From Vibrio hangzhouensis (GTDB lineage Bacteria > Pseudomonadota > Gammaproteobacteria > Enterobacterales > Vibrionaceae), in contig NZ_FNVG01000002.1 of NCBI RefSeq assembly GCF_900107935.1, forward strand, positions 344,157 through 408,156: a stretch of DNA of 64,000 nucleotides, read 5' to 3'. The notes beneath the pieces were generated by a model, which was given only the letters and a program-made list of their open reading frames with translations, made no database searches and had not been told where the DNA came from. Both the position numbers and the translations under genes were made by a program. Below are positions 36,801 through 44,725 of the stretch, piece by piece. Within the stretch, counting starts at the first letter, position 1; each line of letters begins with the position of its first letter.

Positions 36801-37472
36801 GAAATATTGATTGTTGCTACCACGATAGCCAATACCGGTCTTTGATAAGCCATCCGGTTGGTACTTGGCATCCACACTCGCAATTTGCTCGCCATTGATA
36901 TGGATCGCGGCGCTGCCTTGGTAGATATTATCTTCGAGCTCTGATTGTTTATCAAAAGACACGGCGATGTGTGTCCACTGGCCGACAACAACCTTCGCCC
37001 CCTTCACCTTTGACCAGCCTTTTGGACTTTGTAGCCAAAACTCCCAGTATCCCTGCGGAGTGATATAGAGCACATAGCCTTGGGCAGCGCCACGTGTCGA
37101 GTATACCGCTTGATACTGATTCGATACGCCACTTGGTTTGACCCACAATGCGGTACTAAAGCTTGATGTCGCCATCTTCTTGCTAGCAGGAATAGTCAGG
37201 CCAGCACTCAATCCATTAAACTTGAGTGAATAGCCAGACAGAGAGTCAGGGGTATCCGACGACCACGCTGGAGGACTACCATAAGTCAAAAAGTTCGCAG
37301 AGAGATTCTCCGCTCGATAGAAGGTGTTTACGCTATCCTCAACAATGGATTGGTGAGGGGTGTCCATAGTCCAATGCGCGACAGTAGTGGTTGAAACTGG
37401 TGCTGCATAAGCCGTCGATACGCTGAGTGCACTGCACACTAATAACGCCATCGGCTTTGTTGATTCCATCAT
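33879..37472 (-). CDS. Secreted LamG x3 / BNR_4 protein, probable uronate polysaccharide lyase
   Basis: A very large exported protein (1197 residues). After a signal peptide (about 1-23) come three concanavalin/LamG domains (about 30-250, 260-480, 490-700), two of them close copies sharing GIGYRGSN/DNQYFFNG-type ends. They probably bind carbohydrate. The last 490 residues form a BNR_4-type beta-propeller like those of PL24/PL25 ulvan lyases; several His lie in likely active-site loops (CHYQNGHYNF, SPDNHNIPF, GSHQAPFRYL, NTYPGLVIDGHDTIH). ATG after GGAG is used; a TTG four codons earlier is possible. It is the last gene of the GH88-TRAP-porin series. Lyase activity and the substrate are inferred. 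Confidence 0.75.
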   Translation of the reverse strand: MMESTKPMALLVCSALSVSTAYAAPVSTTTVAHWTMDTPHQSIVEDSVNTFYRAENLSANFLTYGSPPAWSSDTPDSLSGYSLKFNGLSAGLTIPASKKMATSSFSTALWVKPSGVSNQYQAVYSTRGAAQGYVLYITPQGYWEFWLQSPKGWSKVKGAKVVVGQWTHIAVSFDKQSELEDNIYQGSAAIHINGEQIASVDAKYQPDGLSKTGIGYRGSNNQYFFNGLVSQADYYPLALSTYQISSLYSSNIKPDSVMAMWPMNEGEGTKVVEPLSQTPNPEDKLAYNHPGYLYGSPTWETDSKTGQGRSLSFDGYGDGVWVDSNPELNLSSFSVSMLVKPTGELTGYQAGLSSRGEQGGFQVYLTPEKRWQFWLNSGGAWQKVGNALAQTDRWQHVIATYNADELTGENRYLGTASMYLDGHLVEQVSGVPYQPNLESKMGIGYRGSDAQYFFQGNIDKVEVIAGALTQQQVERKTWSRQAHWSFSEVSGELLFDEENNHNGKLETQGQWKKHQRDGTKGRGLLFKRGQGIEVPASEALQALSWSVSGWVSPRRVGGDKQTIWQAGELSSQRVIAIDEQGRWSLQVGNGEPVVGSVVTNQQWTHFVASFQPEKWLGQEQDVVGTATLYVDGVRIAETNNVTMANLDAAPVYIGMSSDVEGQYYSGLMDELSVYAHALDNEQAAELYARSAEMLHQSPWDEGQLEWDTDKWQNDVVPGSAPLKYRDLYQREREMFDYNPRYLANMVTFDSKGREVMVAGAYEAKGDNSTIYPSYGFPTEQFVQVKTRKGWKAYSVNDALRSAWKQPDWDGKVWSGAKLIHERVEFDNDGDAYLLTCVDKPLTGGTVWNLLYSKQGKRQFKEWQAYSLPSRADKCHYQNGHYNFQAATGNINRDVPPVLIYDQSQLVPIEKTGEGLQIGQATSLIRDESGITEYIAGYTHSGGMNSTATIGHMTHFVFARLDSNLGNNTTDTDIYYASYNHLTGEVTLPKYLTTTGSCCLSPDNHNIPFILLDSDGRLHVIAGSHQAPFRYLTAETDSGGELTGEWSDAIDLVSLNGDGDPFNTYPGLVIDGHDTIHMVFRKVDEKDRYSLHYMRKPFGQDWQDMGSLVIPAEGRYSVYYHKLSVGPDNELYLNYWFYHHFLNNEHAKQYRERWPLELIETGGSAEVNLYNGIKAHNGVILRSRDNGDSWSLFGAPLH

Positions 37473-37661
37473 GTGCTTCTCCAATATAAGAGAGCCCTCA
37501 CTAAGCCTAACAATGACCCAAAATAGTTATCCAATCAGACAGAAAAATAGTTCAAATCTAAATTTCAGATAGATCTATCCCATCAACTCTTTTGGAGTCA
37601 TATTATAGTTCGTCGTTGTTACACAATATTGAGGGCTATTAAGGAGCTTATATAACTCGGT

Positions 37662-38378
37662 CTAGCTCCATACGTACCCAAATCCAATCACAATCGCATT
37701 ATTCACTGCGCTGCTTCCATCTGGATTTTTTAGTCCATTCGCTTGATTTCGCCATTCAATAAATGGCTGGACGCCATCTCGAGTCCAGGTCATTCTTACT
37801 TCGTGATCCATTGTATTGACTTTATTATTCCCATAGAAATCTTGGTCTCCCTTTAATACATAGATATTTTTGTACCAAACGGAGATATCACTATCTTGGA
37901 ATTGGTAGGCTATCTGATTATCAAAACGAAAATCCGTGTCTGATCCTTGCAGTTGATCATCTCGGTCAGCGAAGATATGTGCGCGTGTTCGATGGTATAG
38001 CGATACCCCGATTTCAAAGTTGTATCCTAACTTAACCAATGGACGATACTGAACTGTTTCCCCAGCTTGAACCAAGTTGTGGTAACCAACCGATGCCCAG
38101 AATCGGCTCTCTAGGTTAAGGTTCTGCTCCACCCCTAACGTCACCACAGGTAAAGGAGAGGCGTTGCCTTGTATTTGACCAATCGGTATACCATCTATCT
38201 CCATTAATAACCGAGTACCAGTATCAAAATTGTGTCCAGCCTCTACAGTCGAGGTCGATTTAGAACCAAGCAAGTACGTATCGTGGAATTGGACATTGGC
38301 ATTTACGTAGCTATTTGCAGCCAAAGCGGGGCCGGTGGTTGCTGCCGCAACCACTGTAAGTAACGCTATTTTTTTCAT
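37662..38378 (-). CDS. KdgM-type oligosaccharide porin
   Basis: A 238-residue outer membrane barrel with a signal peptide (cleavage after ALA near residue 20), repeated amphipathic strands and the ending GFGYVWS. Size, strand pattern and Arg-rich strands match the KdgM family of narrow channels for acidic oligosaccharides. It lies between the TRAP transporter and the secreted lyase-like gene, so it most likely admits unsaturated uronate oligosaccharides. Confidence 0.82.
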   Translation of the reverse strand: MKKIALLTVVAAATTGPALAANSYVNANVQFHDTYLLGSKSTSTVEAGHNFDTGTRLLMEIDGIPIGQIQGNASPLPVVTLGVEQNLNLESRFWASVGYHNLVQAGETVQYRPLVKLGYNFEIGVSLYHRTRAHIFADRDDQLQGSDTDFRFDNQIAYQFQDSDISVWYKNIYVLKGDQDFYGNNKVNTMDHEVRMTWTRDGVQPFIEWRNQANGLKNPDGSSAVNNAIVIGFGYVWS

Positions 38379-38431
38379 TGTTTTTCTCTTCAGTTAAACA
38401 TCAAGTTATTTCCTACCAATAACCTCTGAAC

Positions 38432-40378
38432 TTAATTAACGCCAAACAGTTCAGGCAGATACATGGTAAAGAATGGGAAATAAGTTATTAACATCAATCC
38501 GATAAATTGCAGTGCAAAAATAGGTAATAAAGGTTTAATTATATTTGTTATTTTTTCTCCAGTGACGCTACAAGAAACAAACAGTACTGTGCCCACTGGT
38601 GGCGTAATTAATCCCATACAGAGGTTATAAACAATTACTACGCCAAACTGAACCGGGTCAATACCCAACATCATCGCGACAGGATAGAAAATAGGGGTAA
38701 AGATCAACAGCGCAGGTGCCATATCCATAAAGATACCAACAGCCAACAAAGTTAGGTTCATCAGCAATAACAGCAGCAGTTTATTTTCAGTCACACCGAT
38801 GAGTATCTCACCAATTGCATCAGGAATACTTGCGAACGTCATGCTCCAGCTCATTAGCCCAGAGCAGGCAATCAAGAACAAAATGACAGAGGATGTCAGC
38901 GCCGAATCAAACAGCACCTTTGGCAATGTCTTCAAATTCATGGTTCGATAAGCAAACGACAATACCAAGCTGTACAGCACCGCAATACCACCAGCTTCAA
39001 TCGCCGTAAATACGCCAGACAAAATGCCACCGATGATGACGAATATCATCGTAAGACTTGGTAGCGTTTTCCACACGGTTAGCGCTATCTGCTTCCAGTG
39101 ATAATGGGTATTGTCGACGGGATATTTCAGTTTCTTGGCGTAGAAATACGCCACAATCATCACAGACAACCCCATCATGATCCCAGGGAGATAGCCCGCC
39201 AAGAACATAGCGGCGATCGACGCGCTACCACCCGTGATCATTGAATAGATAATGAAAATGCCTGTCGGTGGGATCATCATCCCTGTTGGCGCTGATGCCG
39301 CATTGATTGCTGTTGAGATAGGCATGTCATAACCTTTCTCTTTCGCCATAGGAGAAATAATGCCACCTATCGCGGTTGAGGCAGCGATGCCGGAACTGGA
39401 TAGACAACCAAACAACATATTTGACAACACATTCGCCTGCCAGAGACTACCAGGGATACGTCGGCCAAGTAGCATCGCTAAATCAATCAAGCGTCTGGCA
39501 ATCCCACCTTGGTTCATGATATTGCCCGCTAGGATGAAGAATGGCAGTGCCAAGAATCCAAAGCTCTCTAACCCGCCGAACAGTTTTTCACTCGCGGTCA
39601 CCATCAACACATCGGCATCAATTTGCAAAGACAACACCCACAAGCCTGAGAATGCGAGTCCAACAGAGATGGGGATATTCATGGCCAGCAAAAAGAAGAA
39701 TGCGCTAAACAACAAAACGGTTGAAGTGACCTCTAAGTGCTCATCCACTAAATATTCATACCACTGTGTTTGTTGCAGTGCACCCCACATCCAGTAGCTG
39801 CACAAACCAATAGCGATCATCACCGCTGCCGTGATCACAGTTGAGCGGTTTAACCCAACGAGCTCGATTACCCTTTTGAGCTGCATCAACACGAAGAACA
39901 CACCAGAGATCACCAGAATACTTTGCAGTACCGACATGGATATCTGCAACATCGGTGAGGTAAACGCAGCGTTCTTTTGCATCGCGTTATAGCCACCGTA
40001 GATGATGATTGCCGCCAACAACACGATCAGTAGCGCGCTAAAAATGGTCAGCCATTTCTGATGGCGCTCAGAAAGCGCGTCGTAAATAATCGGCAGACTT
40101 AAATGAAACCCTTTAGAGAAACAAATGGATGAACCAATAAAGCTCAGCCAAATCATCAGATAGATCAGCATCTCCTGTGACAAACCACTTGGGTCATTGA
40201 GTACATAACGAGTAAACACCTGATAGACAATCAGAACGCTCATGATCCCCAGTATCACTGTGACCGTTTTTGACAACGCCACTTCACAGACGTGACACAG
40301 TTGATAGAGCGCACGCTCAATTCGAGCTAACGCAGACTCATTTGGGTTGTCGTTTAATCTCATGAGCTTTTCACGCAT
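38432..40378 (-). CDS. TRAP transporter, fused small and large membrane subunits
   Basis: A 648-residue fusion of DctQ (about 1-190, four helices) and DctM (about 215-648, about twelve helices). The DctM part carries the family segments PFFILAGNIMNQGG and ASAPTGMMIPPTGIFIIYS. It uses a sodium or proton gradient to import acids delivered by a periplasmic binding protein. GGAG precedes the start. Together with the DctP gene just upstream it should bring uronate oligomers or monomers into the cell. Confidence 0.9.
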   Translation of the reverse strand: MREKLMRLNDNPNESALARIERALYQLCHVCEVALSKTVTVILGIMSVLIVYQVFTRYVLNDPSGLSQEMLIYLMIWLSFIGSSICFSKGFHLSLPIIYDALSERHQKWLTIFSALLIVLLAAIIIYGGYNAMQKNAAFTSPMLQISMSVLQSILVISGVFFVLMQLKRVIELVGLNRSTVITAAVMIAIGLCSYWMWGALQQTQWYEYLVDEHLEVTSTVLLFSAFFFLLAMNIPISVGLAFSGLWVLSLQIDADVLMVTASEKLFGGLESFGFLALPFFILAGNIMNQGGIARRLIDLAMLLGRRIPGSLWQANVLSNMLFGCLSSSGIAASTAIGGIISPMAKEKGYDMPISTAINAASAPTGMMIPPTGIFIIYSMITGGSASIAAMFLAGYLPGIMMGLSVMIVAYFYAKKLKYPVDNTHYHWKQIALTVWKTLPSLTMIFVIIGGILSGVFTAIEAGGIAVLYSLVLSFAYRTMNLKTLPKVLFDSALTSSVILFLIACSGLMSWSMTFASIPDAIGEILIGVTENKLLLLLLMNLTLLAVGIFMDMAPALLIFTPIFYPVAMMLGIDPVQFGVVIVYNLCMGLITPPVGTVLFVSCSVTGEKITNIIKPLLPIFALQFIGLMLITYFPFFTMYLPELFGVN

Positions 40379-40450
40379 AACAGACTCCTAGATTGCGCAA
40401 AGAGAGAAAAAAGGTGAGGCCAAAGAGGACGATGACCCCACCCTAGGGGG

Positions 40451-41440
40451 TTAAAGAGAGCGATCTTGAAGCTCAAACATCTCTTTCAAGAATGGGCCTT
40501 TGTTGGGGTCCGCAAAAGCTCTTTCATAGATAGGCTTCATTGAGTCGATCATTGGCTGTTTATCAATTTCGACAAACTTGACCCCCAAATTTTTCTCAGC
40601 AAGATCCATGGACTCTTGTGCATCAGCCATGATGACTTCTAGCGATTTATCACTGGTCGCTTGCATGATGCGTTTAACAATCGCAGCGTCTTCCTCAGAC
40701 ATTTTGCCAAGCGCCTTCTCATTGATCACGATGAGATCGACCATACGAGTTTGCTCTGTTAGCACACCGTATTTCGCATATTCACCAAACTTGATGTCCC
40801 AAAGCGTACCAAGACCACCTTCACCTCCATCAATCATGCCTTGCTGCATTGCTGAATAGATTTCCGTAAAGTCGAGCGGCGTTGGAGATGCACCCATCAG
40901 CTTAAGCATTTCCATATAAGTCGGGCTTGCCATGCTTCTTAGTTTCAGGCCTTTGATATCTTCGACACTGTTAACTGGCTTAGTGGAGTAAATGCTACGT
41001 GGGCCAGTGTCCATAAACCCAACCACCTCAAAACCTTTTGAGTTAGTGGTCTGGAACAACTCTTTTTGCACCAATTCACTGTTCATTACCTGCTTAAACT
41101 CATCAAAACTGCGGAAGATAAACGGCAGATTAAGCACGCCAAATTTAGGTTCGATGTTTTCCATCATCGCACTGTTCACTAGCCCCATATCCACCACACC
41201 ACTTTGGATCTGTTGCAAATACTGCGCTTGCCCGCCGAGTGTGCCATTAGCAAATACTTTAATTTTGACGCGCTTGTCAGTCTCAGCCGTTACATTTTGC
41301 GCAAACTCCTGCAGCAATTTGCCGGTTGCACTGTCCGCAGGCACGTTAGACGCAAGCTTGTACGTTTTCGCCATTACGCTTGGTGCGGATACCACCAGTA
41401 GAGTCGACATAATGACGGTCGCTAAATTCTTAAATTTCAT
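40451..41440 (-). CDS. TRAP transporter substrate-binding protein, DctP family
   Basis: A 329-residue periplasmic protein with a signal peptide (cleavage after VMA, residue 24). DctP features are visible: KTYKLASNVPADSATGKL at the start, the conserved Arg in KGLKLRSMASPTYMEML that usually binds the substrate carboxylate, and DGGEGGLGTLWD. The context, after GH88 and before the membrane subunits, points to a uronate-containing ligand. Confidence 0.9.
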   Translation of the reverse strand: MKFKNLATVIMSTLLVVSAPSVMAKTYKLASNVPADSATGKLLQEFAQNVTAETDKRVKIKVFANGTLGGQAQYLQQIQSGVVDMGLVNSAMMENIEPKFGVLNLPFIFRSFDEFKQVMNSELVQKELFQTTNSKGFEVVGFMDTGPRSIYSTKPVNSVEDIKGLKLRSMASPTYMEMLKLMGASPTPLDFTEIYSAMQQGMIDGGEGGLGTLWDIKFGEYAKYGVLTEQTRMVDLIVINEKALGKMSEEDAAIVKRIMQATSDKSLEVIMADAQESMDLAEKNLGVKFVEIDKQPMIDSMKPIYERAFADPNKGPFLKEMFELQDRSL

Positions 41441-41476
41441 AGTAATGTTCCTTATTGGATGTAAGTGATTGTACTA

Positions 41477-42646
41477 TCACCAAAAAAAGTTAGTGTGCCC
41501 CATCGCACGCAATACAGCTTCGTAGTAGTAGTAATCGCCGTATGGCAACATTGAGTTGGCCAGATAATCGAGGTCAAGATCGTGCGCGACATGAACAAAC
41601 GACGCCGCTTGATTGAGTAGCCCCTGAGCTTCTGGAATATTGGTCAGATCGCACTCTTCTCTGAGTGCGCCGAGCATCTTGAGTCCAAACTGATGGTATT
41701 GCTGCGCTCGCTCGCCTTCGCCGAATTTCTCCAACACTTGGCTCAGCAATAGTGCTCCAGCAGAGGTCACCGAGCCTGCAGAACTGTCTTTGTAAGGTAC
41801 TTCATGCTCTGGTAAGCGGTAGTCCCAAATAGGGATATAGTCATCGCTAATATGTTCCATGACAAAATCCAGCAACTTGGCACTGATGTCGGCGTAACGC
41901 TTTTCACCCGACATTAACGCCAACTGAGCAAAGCCGTGGATTGCCCAAGCCTGTCCTCTGGCCCAGCAAGACTCGTCAGCGTAGCCTTGATAATTGCAGC
42001 CGCGGATAGGTTCATTGGTCGTGGTATCAAAATCGAAGGTGTGGAACGAACTCCAGTCGTCGCGAATAATGTGCTTGATCGTGGTTTCTGCTTGCTCAAT
42101 CGCTACAGTCTTAAATGACTCGATATTGGTCTCGGAGTAGGCCCACATCAAAAGAGGCAGATTCTCCATACAATCAATAATGATCTTGCCTTGGATTTGC
42201 TCAGCGTGCTCTTTCCCTTCCGAGCCAGCCGTCCACGCCACCAAGTATTTTCCATTCCAGTTGAAACGGTTTCTCAGTGCCTCTGCGGCACGCAGTGCCA
42301 AAGCACGAGATTCTTGATTTCCTGTTAGCTTGTAATCAGCAACCGCACTTAAACTAAATTGAAAGCCCAAGTCATGATTCATTTGAATAGGCGTCGCAAG
42401 AATGCGCTCTAGATGGCCGTAACGCATTCTTGCTAGATTGCGATATTTGCTTTCACCAGACACCATGTAGGCCAGCCAAAGTTGCCCAGTCCAAAAAGAA
42501 TCAGTCCAAAAGATGTCTTTGTGATAGCGCCACTGATACTCCGTTGGGCTCATACCCACCATAGGGTTACGCAGTCCAATACGCGGTGCGTTGCGCTCTA
42601 TGCTCGCCAAAATATCTTGGCTCATTGTTTCGTATAAAGAACTCAT
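41477..42646 (-). CDS. Unsaturated glucuronyl hydrolase, GH88
   Basis: A 389-residue cytoplasmic (alpha/alpha)6-barrel enzyme that hydrates and releases the 4,5-unsaturated uronate from lyase products. Catalytic candidates are D92 (MNHDLGF) and D158 (IIDCMENLPLLMWA), matching D88 and D149 of the Bacillus enzyme as I recall. QGYADESCWARGQAW and PYGDYYYYEA are also typical. It leads the leftward operon, with a LacI-type palindrome in its promoter. GH88 rather than GH105 is preferred on these motifs. Confidence 0.9.
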   Translation of the reverse strand: MSSLYETMSQDILASIERNAPRIGLRNPMVGMSPTEYQWRYHKDIFWTDSFWTGQLWLAYMVSGESKYRNLARMRYGHLERILATPIQMNHDLGFQFSLSAVADYKLTGNQESRALALRAAEALRNRFNWNGKYLVAWTAGSEGKEHAEQIQGKIIIDCMENLPLLMWAYSETNIESFKTVAIEQAETTIKHIIRDDWSSFHTFDFDTTTNEPIRGCNYQGYADESCWARGQAWAIHGFAQLALMSGEKRYADISAKLLDFVMEHISDDYIPIWDYRLPEHEVPYKDSSAGSVTSAGALLLSQVLEKFGEGERAQQYHQFGLKMLGALREECDLTNIPEAQGLLNQAASFVHVAHDLDLDYLANSMLPYGDYYYYEAVLRAMGHTNFFW

Positions 42647-42746
42647 GATTTACTGCTTCCTAATCGATTCATTGATTGATTATTAGGTTAGTGAGTTCGT
42701 TATCGACAAACCGTGACTACAAGTAAATTTGAAACACAGAGATCCA

Positions 42747-42760
42747 ATGAAACGTTTCAT
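42747..42760. promoter_or_regulatory. LacI-type operator palindrome
   Basis: ATGAAACGTTTCAT is a perfect 14-bp palindrome with the central CG typical of LacI-family operators. It lies between the GH88 operon and the divergent LacI-family gene; related half-sites (TTTGAAACA, TTGTTTCAG, TGTTTCACG) flank it. Confidence 0.7.
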
Positions 42761-42931
42761 GAATTGTTTCAGTTAAAACCTCGTGTTCACGCTCTGTTTC
42801 ACGATTTTGTAGCCGTTATTATGGGTACCAAGCAGAAAGGTGACGTAACTACATACCTAACCGACTCAAACTTAATGAAATTTCTCATTTAGAGAATAAC
42901 GTAAGGTTGGGTGAGCAAGAGAAAGCAAACT

Positions 42932-43996
42932 ATGGCAAGAAAAAACAAAACCACTCTAGCCGATATCGCAAAAATGTGTGGTGTCTCCAAAGCCACGGTA
43001 TCGCGGGTGATCAACCAGAGTGAATTGGTCAGTGATGAGGTTGTCAAACGAGTGCGCGAAGCGCTGCACGCCAATGACTACCGACGCAAGCAGCCTAAAA
43101 TCAATATCCCGATGCCAGTGAATAAGATATTGGTATTAGGGGAGCAGGATCTCAACTCGCCCCACAGTTTCTTTGGCTCGATACTTCGTGACTTGAAGCA
43201 GCAGTGTATGGATCTCGATATTAGCATCGAGCTACTATTTCGGTCACAGCTCCTCATCAGCAATACAGAACAGGTGCTAACCCGAGCGCAAGCCATCATC
43301 GTATTAGGTATGGATGACGATGAACTGCTGGAAAGACTGCGGTCAGCCCACTTACCAGTACTGCTTATTAATGGCTATGACCCTAAAATGCAGTTCCCTA
43401 GTGTCACACCAGATTACTATTTAGGAGGACAACTGGCAGCGGATTATCTATTCTCACTCGGACACAAAAAGATTAAGTGTATTACCGCTAACATCAAACC
43501 CACGCTTTACCAACGCACAGAAGGCTTCAAACGCAGTCTTTGGAGCCGTGGCATCACTTCTCCCGACTCTTCCATCATAGATTTAGCGCCCTATATTCTC
43601 GAAACAGGTAACTTAAGCGAAGACGTCAAACACTTAGGCACCGACTTTGGGGCACATAAATGGATCCCTGACATGATAAGAGACGGGGTATTTTCAGACT
43701 GTACGGCGATATTCTGTATTTGCGACATGGTCGCAATGACACTGATTGAAGCTCTGAGAACACAAGGCATCCGCGTCCCTGATGATATTTCGGTATTGGG
43801 CTTTGATGACGTCGATATTGCCGAGCTCTCCACTCCACCACTGACCACTATACGCACCGACCACAAGCGCATTGCAAAAGTGGCTATTCACAACCTGATC
43901 CAATCGATAAACGAAGGGGGAGATACCGTAACACGCACCTGCGTATCAGTCTCACTGGTCAAACGCTTGACGTGCCGAGAATATAAAAATGCTTAA
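42932..43996 (+). CDS. LacI-family transcriptional regulator
   Basis: A 354-residue LacI/GalR protein. The HTH and hinge read TLADIAKMCGVSKATVSRVI, followed by a periplasmic-binding-like effector domain (about 65-354). It diverges from the GH88-TRAP-porin-lyase operon and a perfect palindrome lies between them, so it very likely controls that operon. The ligand may be an unsaturated uronate oligosaccharide. I prefer this ATG to a GTG seven codons earlier. Its stop overlaps the next, opposing gene by four bases. Confidence 0.88.
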   Translation: MARKNKTTLADIAKMCGVSKATVSRVINQSELVSDEVVKRVREALHANDYRRKQPKINIPMPVNKILVLGEQDLNSPHSFFGSILRDLKQQCMDLDISIELLFRSQLLISNTEQVLTRAQAIIVLGMDDDELLERLRSAHLPVLLINGYDPKMQFPSVTPDYYLGGQLAADYLFSLGHKKIKCITANIKPTLYQRTEGFKRSLWSRGITSPDSSIIDLAPYILETGNLSEDVKHLGTDFGAHKWIPDMIRDGVFSDCTAIFCICDMVAMTLIEALRTQGIRVPDDISVLGFDDVDIAELSTPPLTTIRTDHKRIAKVAIHNLIQSINEGGDTVTRTCVSVSLVKRLTCREYKNA

Positions 43997-44526
43997 ACAT
44001 CTCTCCTAGGCAATGATCGGCGAGAGAGGTCGCGAGCCAATATCAACGCCAGTCCGAATATCTGCAGGAATACGGCGATGTTTTTGTAGTACGCCATATC
44101 CTCTTCAACTCTGGCGAGGGTCTCAGACAATCCCAGGTTATCTAGGTATAACTCATCTATCAGCTCACGCTGTGCATCTTGTGCAGCGTCAATCACACCC
44201 ATTAACTCAGGGAGATATTTTATGTCGATAGGAGGTAGCTCAGTGCCCACCCATTGATACAGTTGGCCTGTAAGCATGTCCACAACTTCCGGTTTTATGG
44301 CAGCGCCATCAAGGTGCAGCAGCAAAGCCTCTCGCTTTCTTTCCAGCGTCTCCACCTGATTCCAGGCAAGTTGCATCGAATATACGTTGGCTTCTTTACG
44401 CTCCTGAAGCATGGCAATACCACTGGACATTTTATCCAGCACCTGGCTTGTTAGCACAATGGCCATGACATTTAGAATCAGGCCAATTGTGACCATTACC
44501 CAAGCAGGTGGGAATCTCAATTTCAT
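43993..44526 (-). CDS. Membrane protein with a periplasmic helical domain, uncharacterised
   Basis: A 177-residue protein with one hydrophobic helix near the N-terminus (VMVTIGLILNVMAIVL), about 110 residues of helical, charged sequence and a second hydrophobic helix near the end (IAVFLQIFGLALILA) followed by RDLSRRSLPRR. The layout is like a sensor input module without any output domain. I do not recognise a family. A TTG eight codons earlier is an alternative start; neither has a good ribosome site. It overlaps the LacI gene tail to tail. Confidence 0.6.
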   Translation of the reverse strand: MKLRFPPAWVMVTIGLILNVMAIVLTSQVLDKMSSGIAMLQERKEANVYSMQLAWNQVETLERKREALLLHLDGAAIKPEVVDMLTGQLYQWVGTELPPIDIKYLPELMGVIDAAQDAQRELIDELYLDNLGLSETLARVEEDMAYYKNIAVFLQIFGLALILARDLSRRSLPRRDV

Positions 44527-44685
44527 CGCTGGCCACAACTTGTTGAACAAGATTTGCAGAAGCGGAACATCATTAGATCAGGACACGCTGAATCAAAGAA
44601 CAGAATTCCCATAATTGAGCCTTATTTTCTATCAAGTTAGATTTATTGAGTGTAGATCAGAGCTCCATTTTCTTCAGGCAAAACA

Positions 44686-44707
44686 AAGCCCGGCTTGTGC
44701 CGGGCTT
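44686..44707 (-). terminator. Terminator of glgB
   Basis: AAGCCCGGC and GCCGGGCTT form a nine-base stem with a four-base loop, followed on the minus strand by TTGTTTT. It is about 20 bases after the glgB stop. Confidence 0.85.
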
Positions 44708-44725
44708 AATACTTTCGAGAGTTTA

